DNA from: CAZCSH01 sp964501545 | GTDB taxonomy: Bacteria; Patescibacteriota; Minisyncoccia; Minisyncoccales; RBG-13-42-11 | DNA: 35,780 nt | Assembly (NCBI GenBank): GCA_964501545.1 | Contig: CAZCSH010000001.1 | Location: 1-35,780 of the forward strand | Direction: 5' to 3' | Part shown: one piece after another, positions 22,935-29,035 of the stretch | Layout of the letters: each line of letters begins with the position of its first letter | Position numbering within the stretch: the stretch's first letter is position 1 | Program-made: the position numbers and the translations under genes | Notes under the pieces: generated by a model | What the model saw: only the letters and a program-made list of their open reading frames with translations | What the model was told of the DNA's origin: nothing | Database searches by the model: none

Positions 22935-24923
22935 TTATTTCCATGCCCTTTTTGTTTTTATATACCAATTTTCAATACTAGCCAAGCGTTGAGAAGGATC
23001 AGTAATAATTCCAGCTTCAATCCCCTTTATCTTGTCTGAAACCAGATACAAATAATCTGGATTGTAGAGCAAGAGGGCAGGAATGTCGTTCAAGAAGATT
23101 TCTTGAAATTTTTCCAGAGCTTCTTTTCTTTCCGCCTCAACCAGTGTTTGGCGAGCCCCCTCAAGTAGTTTGTCTGCTTGACTGTTTTCATAGCTAGCCA
23201 AGTTCAAGCCCGGATCTTTGACTTGGGAAGAATGCCAGAAGGGATAAAGGTCGGGGATGGCAGTTAAGACTTCCCCGAAAAGTAAGATTTCATAATCCCT
23301 CGGCTTAATAACCTCTTCTTCTAGAGTAGCTATGTCTAAAATCTCAACTTCCAGATATACTCCAACCTCTTTCCACTGCTCCTTTAGGAGATTAGCTGTT
23401 TTAATAAGGTCTGGCTGGTCAACGGTGGTTAAGGTGAAAGCAAGAGAAAGGCGTTCTTCTGTCGCTGGAAAACAGATTGCGTTGAGTTTCGCTCTGGTGC
23501 CCTTTAACACTTTACCCGTGCCAGCTGTTAATCCGTAAGGCTCCAAAACCTCTGCCCGATATTTCTCCTGGAACATTATTATTGCTGACTTTGTTTTTGA
23601 ACCAAAGTAACCTGTTGCTTCTCCCTCAGGGTAAACATCAGGATATTTGGCTAAACATTTTTGCAATTCCTGTACTTCTGTCCCTTGGGAGCCTAGCTGG
23701 AGATCGCTTTTGAACTGGAAAGAAGGGGTTTTACTAACTACTTTTAGCCTGGGACCATCTTCTTTTGCTGCGTATCCTGCTTCTTCTAAAATGTCTTTAG
23801 CTTGCTGAGGGTCAAAAGCATATATTTTAGTAGGAGCTTCAAACCCATAAATCTCAGGTAAGATAGGAGAGTTTACCACCTTCCCTTTACCCAGCAAAAC
23901 CTCTTGGATAATTTCTCCTTTATTGGTAGCCCAATGGAGAGCTTCCCTTATAGTTTTTTCTGCCAGGACCTTTGACTTCCCAGGATTGAAAAAAAGAGCA
24001 AAGTACCTTGGCAGGGAAAGTTGGTATTCCAGGAAATCATCTTTTTTAAGTTGCTGGTAGCTTTCTAAAGAAAAGAGGGAAAAGCCCTGGACCTTTCCAG
24101 ATTTGAAAGCCTTGATTAATTCTTTCTCTTCATCAAAAAAGAGAAAGGTCAGTTTTTCAATAGAGGGGAGGGAACCGGGATAGAGAGGGTTTAAAACCAG
24201 CTTCAGAGAACGAATGTTTCCTTCTTTATCCTGGCTGATTTCCGTCACTTTATAAGGCCCCGAACCCACCGGCTTTAAGTTATAGATTGATAAAGGAAAG
24301 TTTTGAGAGGAGACTTCTTGCCAGATGTGTTTTGGCATGATTTTGACTGTACAGTTTTCCAAAAAGACAGCCGAGGGATTCTGGAGTTCAAAACGAACAG
24401 TTAAATCAGCTGTTTTTTCTACTTTAACCCCCAGCCAATTGGGTCTGATCGGGCTTTTAAAAGAAGGGTTTTGGATGGCCTTTATGGTAAAAACAACGTC
24501 ATCGGCAGTTAGAGGTTCTTTATCCTGCCAGAGAATGTTTTCTTTTAACTGAAACTGATAGACAGTTCCATTTTCTAAAACCTGATATTCTTTGGCTAGC
24601 TCAGGGATAAGTTGGCCCTGGCTGTTGTATTTCATTAGGCCTGCGAATATTAGCTGGCTTAAGTCTCTGTCAACATCAGAAGCTGGAGCATAGAGAGGGT
24701 TGATAAGGCGAGGGGAGCCTAGCACTCCCTCAGTATAACTTCCCCCCTTAGCTGGTACAACTTCTGTATTCTTTAAGTAAAGACTGAGCAAAAGGGTCAG
24801 GGAGCTGGCCAAGAACAAAAAGAGCAAAGAAAAAAAGACCATTTTCTCTCTCTTGCTCAAAACCTTAAGTATCTGTCCCCATTGGGATTTAGAAGGGAAT
24901 TTAGATGAGAGAAAAGAAGACAT
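22935..24923 (-). CDS. Membrane-anchored family 5 solute-binding protein with inserted peptidoglycan-binding domain
   Basis: 662 residues. After a short cytoplasmic start comes one hydrophobic helix (residues about 28-50, no lipobox Cys), then an SBP_bac_5 fold: GVLGSPRLINPLYAPASDVDRDLSQLIFAGL, LAKEYQVLENGTVYQFQLK, WQDKEPLTADDVVFTIKA, GSGPYKVTE, REALHWATNKGEII and QQAKDILEEAGY. Between the two halves of lobe II (residues about 410-485) sits a PG_binding_1 module with LQLGSQGTEVQELQKCLAKY, GEATGYFGSKTKSAIIMFQE and GTRAKLNAI. The fold then resumes (AFTLTTVDQPDLIKTANLLK). SBP_bac_5 proteins usually deliver peptides to an ABC importer, but no permease or ATPase gene is nearby. The inserted module suggests wall tethering or muropeptide capture, which is inference. 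secG lies 3 bp upstream. Confidence 0.88.
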   Translation of the reverse strand: MSSFLSSKFPSKSQWGQILKVLSKREKMVFFSLLFLFLASSLTLLLSLYLKNTEVVPAKGGSYTEGVLGSPRLINPLYAPASDVDRDLSQLIFAGLMKYNSQGQLIPELAKEYQVLENGTVYQFQLKENILWQDKEPLTADDVVFTIKAIQNPSFKSPIRPNWLGVKVEKTADLTVRFELQNPSAVFLENCTVKIMPKHIWQEVSSQNFPLSIYNLKPVGSGPYKVTEISQDKEGNIRSLKLVLNPLYPGSLPSIEKLTFLFFDEEKELIKAFKSGKVQGFSLFSLESYQQLKKDDFLEYQLSLPRYFALFFNPGKSKVLAEKTIREALHWATNKGEIIQEVLLGKGKVVNSPILPEIYGFEAPTKIYAFDPQQAKDILEEAGYAAKEDGPRLKVVSKTPSFQFKSDLQLGSQGTEVQELQKCLAKYPDVYPEGEATGYFGSKTKSAIIMFQEKYRAEVLEPYGLTAGTGKVLKGTRAKLNAICFPATEERLSLAFTLTTVDQPDLIKTANLLKEQWKEVGVYLEVEILDIATLEEEVIKPRDYEILLFGEVLTAIPDLYPFWHSSQVKDPGLNLASYENSQADKLLEGARQTLVEAERKEALEKFQEIFLNDIPALLLYNPDYLYLVSDKIKGIEAGIITDPSQRLASIENWYIKTKRAWK

Positions 24924-24926
24924 TTC

Positions 24927-25145
24927 TTATTTTAAAAAGAGGTTCAAAAGAGCCAGAGTGACAAAGAGGACACCAAAGGCTACTGTTGCGAAAAATATCT
25001 TTTTCTGGATGCCTCGCATGGTGCCGTAAAAACCCCCGCTTTGGCCAAAAGCTGAACCCAAGGCCGTTCCCCTTTGTTGGAGGAGGATTAAAACAATCAG
25101 GACAATTGCTATTACAATTTGAGTTAAAGGTAGGTATTCTTGCAT
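24927..25145 (-). CDS. secG: Preprotein translocase subunit SecG
   Basis: A 72-residue protein with two membrane helices (residues about 6-24 and 49-70). Between them is the SecG signature: LILLQQRGTALGSAFGQSGGFYGTMRG. It assists SecYE in protein export. The size and Gly-rich middle are typical. It lies 2 bp from the upstream membrane-protein gene and 3 bp from the solute-binding gene, so all three are probably one transcript. Confidence 0.93.
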   Translation of the reverse strand: MQEYLPLTQIVIAIVLIVLILLQQRGTALGSAFGQSGGFYGTMRGIQKKIFFATVAFGVLFVTLALLNLFLK

Positions 25146-25147
25146 TG

Positions 25148-25519
25148 TTATTTTTCAGCAGCCACTTTTCCCCCTGGATTATAGAGTCCCAAAAAGAGAG
25201 AAACCAGCCAAACAATAATCGTCGTCCAAAAAAGGGGAACTAATCCATGAATTTCCAGGTTTTGCGGGAAAAGAACATCTGCTACCAACCAGACAATCCC
25301 CATATTTATCACCAAGCCGAATAAGCCGAAAGTCAGAATTTTCAAGGGTAAAGTTATTAATTTCAAAAGGGGTTTCAAAAAGAAGTTAATGAGTCCCAAA
25401 ACCAATCCCGCCAAAATAAGATATTTTATTTCCCCCTGGAATTCAACGCCCGGAACAAATTTGGTTGCTAGCCAGAGACTGGCGATGCCGGCTATGACTT
25501 GTAGTATTAAACGATTCAT
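25148..25519 (-). CDS. Phage-holin-4-superfamily (YvlD-like) small membrane protein
   Basis: 123 residues with four hydrophobic helices. The pattern FVPGVEFQG, AGLVLGLINFFLKPLLKLITLPLKI, LTFGLFGLVINMGIVWLV is diagnostic of the PF04020 'mycobacterial 4-TM phage holin / YvlD' group. Despite the name these are ordinary chromosomal proteins of unknown role; no phage genes are nearby. It leads the secG transcript and is preceded by a small GC-rich hairpin. Confidence 0.88.
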   Translation of the reverse strand: MNRLILQVIAGIASLWLATKFVPGVEFQGEIKYLILAGLVLGLINFFLKPLLKLITLPLKILTFGLFGLVINMGIVWLVADVLFPQNLEIHGLVPLFWTTIIVWLVSLFLGLYNPGGKVAAEK

Positions 25520-25531
25520 TTTTCCAACTAA

Positions 25532-25548
25532 GCCCGGCTTAGCCGAGC
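25532..25548. promoter_or_regulatory. GC-rich hairpin between uvrC and the holin-like gene
   Basis: GCCCGGC (25532-25538) with GCCGAGC (25542-25548) around TTA: seven pairs, one a G-T wobble, in the 54-bp spacer. Its shape (arm-TAA-arm) resembles the second hairpin of P2 elements, but flanking P2 sequence is missing. Function unknown. Confidence 0.35.
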
Positions 25549-25573
25549 ATTTATCTATAATAACAAGAGGAGA

Positions 25574-26899
25574 TTATTTTAGCAAGGTTTTCTTTCTCAG
25601 CTTTTTGTGGTAGCTGAGAGCAAAACGGTGGGCCTCATCTCTCAGCTGGAGAATAAGGTTAAAGATTTCTCTGGGTAAGCTTTTCAAAAGAATTGGTTTT
25701 TTTTGTTTTTCCAGGAAGAGTTCATTTTTCCTTTTGGCTATGGCAATAACTGGAATCTTTCCTCTGAGAATTGAATTAGCAGCGCTTAATTGAGGTTTGC
25801 CGCCGTCTATCAATATAAGGTCTGGCCAGCCCCATTCAGGATGCCCTATCCTTCGGGATAACACCTCTCCTATCATGGCTGTATCATTTGGTTTCCCGCT
25901 AATCTTAATCCTGAATCTTCTATAAAGATTTTTATCTGGAGCTCCTTTAATAAATGTAACCATAGAGCCTGCTGCCTCTTTGCCTTGAATGTTGGAAACG
26001 TCATAAGCTTCTATCCGGCTAACTGCCTTTTTCAACTTCAAGATTTTCTGAAGGTTAGCTTGGCTAAGATAATCCTCAAGAGGTCCAAAAACTTGGCTAT
26101 GGGAGATAACTTTTTCAAGGGAGTTAATCCGGTCTCTGATTTTGGCAGCTTTTTCATAATCCTCTCTCTTAGAAAGTTCTTTCATCTCTCTTTTAAGGAT
26201 TTTTAAGACTTGGACCCTTTTGCCTTGGAGGATTTTAAAGAGGTTTCTGGCGTTATCTTGGCACTCTTTTTTTATTTTCCTCCCCAGAGCTGGTATCTGC
26301 TGAGCCAGAGATGAGTTTAAAAGACAGGGACCGGGGCATCTGCCCAGCTGATACCAGAGGCAAGGTTTTTTGGGAAGGGTTCTATAAGACCTGAAAGGGA
26401 ATGCTTTTCTGAGGCTGTTTAAGGTTTGCTTTAAGGCCCGGCCGTCAACAAAAGGTCCAATGTAAGTTGCTTTTAATAAGGTTGAGGATTTTATAATTTG
26501 GTTTTGGTTGAGTTTATACTTTGGTCCTTTGACTTCTGTTCTGGGTTGGTGGGTAATAAAAACTCTGGGGAAGTCCTCTTGGGTTCTAGCGACAAAGAAG
26601 TATTTCTTATCATCCCGCCAAACAACATTATACTTGGGCTGGACTTTTTTTATGAGATTAGCCTCTAAAATAAGGGCTTCTATCTCTGAGTTAGTTTTGA
26701 TGTAGCCCGCTTTCTTTACCTGGTTAATAAAAAGATTATCCCGGTAAGCGGTTAGCTTTAAGTGGGTTTTTACCCTTTCTCTGATGTTAGCTGCCTTACC
26801 TATATATAATGTCTCCTTACTATTCTTAAAACAGTAGACTCCTGCTGCTTTTGGGAGCTTGGAGATATCTTTGATTGAGAGATATTTAAATTTCTCCAT
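25574..26899 (-). CDS. uvrC: UvrABC system protein C, short form
   Basis: The nucleotide-excision-repair endonuclease, 441 residues. The N-terminal GIY-YIG nuclease (3' incision) shows GVYCFKNSKETLYIGKAANI and RVKTHL (residues about 20-50). A Cys cluster with CLWYQLGRCPGPCL follows near 180, then a UVR motif for UvrB contact (LSKREDYEKAAKIRDRI, near 240). The RNase H-like 5'-incision domain begins at IEAYDVSNIQG (near 295) and contains PDLILIDGGKPQLSAA and LRDEAHRFALSYH. The protein ends KKLRKKTLLK, so the C-terminal (HhH)2 DNA-binding module of the roughly 600-residue E. coli type is absent. ATG 26899 abuts the assembly gap, so nothing can be said of its promoter. Confidence 0.95.
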   Translation of the reverse strand: MEKFKYLSIKDISKLPKAAGVYCFKNSKETLYIGKAANIRERVKTHLKLTAYRDNLFINQVKKAGYIKTNSEIEALILEANLIKKVQPKYNVVWRDDKKYFFVARTQEDFPRVFITHQPRTEVKGPKYKLNQNQIIKSSTLLKATYIGPFVDGRALKQTLNSLRKAFPFRSYRTLPKKPCLWYQLGRCPGPCLLNSSLAQQIPALGRKIKKECQDNARNLFKILQGKRVQVLKILKREMKELSKREDYEKAAKIRDRINSLEKVISHSQVFGPLEDYLSQANLQKILKLKKAVSRIEAYDVSNIQGKEAAGSMVTFIKGAPDKNLYRRFRIKISGKPNDTAMIGEVLSRRIGHPEWGWPDLILIDGGKPQLSAANSILRGKIPVIAIAKRKNELFLEKQKKPILLKSLPREIFNLILQLRDEAHRFALSYHKKLRKKTLLK

Positions 26900-26900
26900 A

Positions 26901-27000
26901 NNNNNNNNNNNNNNNNNNNNNNNNNNNNNNNNNNNNNNNNNNNNNNNNNNNNNNNNNNNNNNNNNNNNNNNNNNNNNNNNNNNNNNNNNNNNNNNNNNNN
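26901..27000. other. Assembly gap (100 N)
   Basis: Exactly 100 N between the uvrC start and the 3' side of the CapA-like gene. No repeat shared by the two flanks was seen. Confidence 0.98.
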
Positions 27001-27025
27001 TTTCAATATAGAAACTAAGCTGGCC

Positions 27026-27994
27026 TTAGTTTGAGATTTCAGGCTGGAAATATTTGTTGATTTTAATGTTTATTGGGACAACTTCTTTTATTTTCTTATC
27101 TTCAATTAAAACTTTCACCATTTGGCCTTTCATTGTTTCTTCAGAAAACCCCTGGTCAAAGACAAAGTTCCCCAAACTGTAGAAAATGTAGCCGGCTTGC
27201 CCTGAGTTTATCGAAGGGTATTTTTCATTCGGTTGAATAACATGAGGGTGGTGGCCGACTACGATATCGGCTCCCGAGTCAATTACCGCTTTGGCAAACT
27301 CTTTTTGGAAATCATTGGGTTTTTCTGTGTATTCTTCCCCTGCGTGTAGAGAAACTATCACTACGTCTGCTTTAGCTTTTGTTTCTTCCACCTCTTTTTT
27401 AATATCCTCAAGATTGTTCCAGTCAGCCCAGTTCAACCCCCAATAGGGAGAGCCAAGGTTGGTGTAGGCCAAAAAAGCAACTCTCAGTGGTGAACCTGTT
27501 GAACCCTTGACTTTTCTAATCAGAGCAGGGCCGATGCCCACGTACTCCATTCCGGCGTCCTTTATTCTTATAATTGTATCTTCCAAAGCTTCAAACCCAT
27601 AATCAAACGCATGATTATTAGCTAAGGATAAGACATCAAACCCAGCTGAAGCTAAACCTTCTACAGCTTCAGGTTCTGCTCTAAAGGAATAAATACTGCC
27701 CACCTTCTCGCCTTTATCGGAAATTGGTCCTTCCAGATTTCCAAAGGTGATGTCTGCTTCTTTTAAAGTGTCAGCTATTTTCAAAAAGGGAAAATTAAAA
27801 TCTCCGCCTCCATATTTTTCAACCATGTATTCTACTCCCCGGTCAAGCATAATATCTCCAACCAATAAAATACTAACACTTTCTTTTTCTGCAACTTCTT
27901 CTTGGCCGGACCTAGTTTTTGTTTGGCTTAGCCAAGCACCAGCCCCCAGCAGTAAGGCTATTATTAAGACAATCCAAATGTATTCCTTTTTCAT
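27026..27994 (-). CDS. CapA-family (poly-gamma-glutamate synthesis-type) phosphoesterase-like protein, membrane-anchored
   Basis: About 322 residues starting MKKEYIWIVLIIALLLGA, an N-terminal anchor helix. The start at 27994 was preferred over an upstream in-frame ATG at 28021 because the latter's codons overlap the -10 box. PGA_cap/CapA blocks follow: LLVGDIMLDRGVEYMV, TFGNLEGPISDKG, DVLSLANNHAFDYGFEAL, VAFLAYTN, VVSLHAGEEYT, DIVVGHHPHVIQP and FYSLGNFVFDQ. The metallophosphatase-like fold acts in capsule polymer export in Bacillus; in other bacteria the role is unclear, so no symbol is given. Two segments look inserted relative to the family: PSINSGQAG after 'NEKY' (see the P3 repeat) and GSTGSPL before RVAFLAY. 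Confidence 0.86.
   Translation of the reverse strand: MKKEYIWIVLIIALLLGAGAWLSQTKTRSGQEEVAEKESVSILLVGDIMLDRGVEYMVEKYGGGDFNFPFLKIADTLKEADITFGNLEGPISDKGEKVGSIYSFRAEPEAVEGLASAGFDVLSLANNHAFDYGFEALEDTIIRIKDAGMEYVGIGPALIRKVKGSTGSPLRVAFLAYTNLGSPYWGLNWADWNNLEDIKKEVEETKAKADVVIVSLHAGEEYTEKPNDFQKEFAKAVIDSGADIVVGHHPHVIQPNEKYPSINSGQAGYIFYSLGNFVFDQGFSEETMKGQMVKVLIEDKKIKEVVPINIKINKYFQPEISN
27195..27218 (-). repeat. P3 short repeat-like motif in frame inside the CapA-type gene
   Basis: CCCTGAGTTTATCGAAGGG (plus strand 27200-27218) resembles a CCCTTCGA...CTCAGGG motif that I have often met scattered in environmental bacterial genomes. On the coding strand it encodes PSINSGQ between NEKY and AGYIFYSLGNF, where relatives usually have only a few residues. 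Only one copy is seen here, so repeat status rests on general recall. Confidence 0.4.
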
Positions 27995-28000
27995 ATTTTC

Positions 28001-28006
28001 ATTATA
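28001..28006 (-). promoter_or_regulatory. Candidate -10 box of the CapA-type gene (leaderless)
   Basis: TATAAT on the minus strand ends 6 nt before the chosen ATG at 27994, consistent with a leaderless mRNA. No good -35 is present; that position is taken by the upstream gene's terminator. Confidence 0.45.
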
Positions 28007-28017
28007 TACTACACCCT

Positions 28018-28050
28018 CCAAAAAAGATGGGTGGAGTTTTCTCCACCCAT
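28018..28050 (-). terminator. Intrinsic terminator of the secreted HExxH-protein gene
   Basis: On the minus strand ATGGGTGGAG, loop AAAA and CTCCACCCAT form a perfect 10-bp stem, followed by CTTTTTTGG. The stop codon TAA ends at the base of the stem. It is the strongest intrinsic terminator in the window and separates this gene from the CapA-type gene. Confidence 0.88.
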
Positions 28051-28919
28051 TATTCTTCCTGCTTAATAAACTTGAGGGCGGCCTTCTGGCCCTCCATGTT
28101 AAACTCTAAGAGCAGGTCTTCTCCCAGGAAAGTAGGAACAATATCCTGATATTGTTCCAGCTGAATTGTGGCCATTGAGACCTCTAAAGGGGCCGCAGCT
28201 ATCTTCTTCAGCTCGTTGTAGTATTCACCATAGCTCAGGGCCACGGCCGTCATATAGGGTAGACTATATGTCTTCTCTATGTGTTCGTTCTTCTTAAGCT
28301 CCAAGAAGATGTTCACCAGCTCAAGGTGGTAGGCCCGGACCTCCAAGAGGGACTTCCAGAAACCTATAGTTACTGTCGCATTTGCCTCGAACTGCTGCCA
28401 GCCGATGAAGTAGCCGTTAAGACGCACTCCTTCGTAGACATCTCTAACATGTTGGAGTTCATGTAAGAGCATATTCTCAACATCAGCATCAGTTTGGGCT
28501 TCCATCAAGAGCAAAGGATATCCCAGGATATATAGGGAGCAATGTTTGCCAGACAGATATGTAAGAGCGGGCAAGACCCTAAAGACTGTTTTTTCTTTGT
28601 CCTCTCTGAACGATTTCAGAGAATCGTTCGTCGCCTCTTCTAATTTCTCTCCGTTTAGACATTCCCGGAGCAAATTGTTCAATTTTACTCGCAGGTTATC
28701 TTCGGGAGGATTATAAATAATGCCCTCCAGTATCCCGGAATCGCCTGCTTGTTTCAGCTCGGGGACGTTTTTGGCTAGATAATCAAGGTATTCCTGGGCC
28801 GTTATCTTTCCCTGCTTCACGTCGCTAAGTTTTAAAGGTGCTCTGGCACAGGCTAAGGGAGCAACGAGCAGCAAGAACAGAGAAGCTACCAAAAACCCGA
28901 TCGTTAGTCTTCCTTTCAC
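28050..28919 (-). CDS. Secreted protein with HExxH (zincin-like) motif, function unknown
   Basis: 289 residues with a clear signal peptide (MKGRLTIGFLVASLFLLLVAPLACARA in shape; Lys/Arg start, hydrophobic core, ALA-like cleavage near residue 24, with a Cys that could make it a lipoprotein). The middle contains ENMLLHELQHVRDVYEG near residue 150, a zinc-metalloprotease HExxH signature. About 50 residues on, LLEVRAYHLELVNIFLEL could supply the third ligand (Glu), as in gluzincin-type folds. I recognise no named family. It starts with GTG, five bases after a perfect AAGGAGG ribosome-binding site, rare in this window, and has its own promoter and a strong terminator. It is therefore a self-contained unit and possibly acquired by transfer. 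Confidence 0.75.
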   Translation of the reverse strand: MKGRLTIGFLVASLFLLLVAPLACARAPLKLSDVKQGKITAQEYLDYLAKNVPELKQAGDSGILEGIIYNPPEDNLRVKLNNLLRECLNGEKLEEATNDSLKSFREDKEKTVFRVLPALTYLSGKHCSLYILGYPLLLMEAQTDADVENMLLHELQHVRDVYEGVRLNGYFIGWQQFEANATVTIGFWKSLLEVRAYHLELVNIFLELKKNEHIEKTYSLPYMTAVALSYGEYYNELKKIAAAPLEVSMATIQLEQYQDIVPTFLGEDLLLEFNMEGQKAALKFIKQEE

Positions 28920-28949
28920 TTTTTCCTCCTTGGTTGAGTTGTACGGGTT

Positions 28950-28978
28950 AATTTAACCTAAAATGTGTAAAAAGTCAA
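28950..28978 (-). promoter_or_regulatory. Promoter of the HExxH-protein gene with overlapping palindrome
   Basis: On the minus strand TTGACT (28978-28973), a 17-bp spacer and TAAATT (28955-28950). A perfect dyad GGTTAA-A-TTAACC covers the -10 box and could be a repressor operator. The gene's AAGGAGG site lies about 20 bp downstream. Confidence 0.55.
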
Positions 28979-28995
28979 GGGTTATTATTTATCTA

Positions 28996-29024
28996 TTGAA
29001 TTTTCTTGATAGTTGGAGTATAAT
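28996..29024 (+). promoter_or_regulatory. Promoter of uvrA
   Basis: TTGAAT (28996-29001), a 17-bp spacer and a perfect TATAAT (29019-29024). The ATG is 11 nt after the -10, so the leader would be only about 4-5 nt. No LexA-box-like dyad was recognised. Confidence 0.7.
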
Positions 29025-29035
29025 AGGGGACTGCC

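Noticed and set aside
24901..25215. 104-codon frame on the minus strand overlapping secG
   Set aside because: It is a shadow of secG and its flanks in another frame; the secG frame matches its family throughout.
25148..25519. Holin-like protein as a sign of a prophage
   Set aside because: PF04020 proteins are common chromosomal membrane proteins; no phage structural, lysis or integrase genes are nearby.
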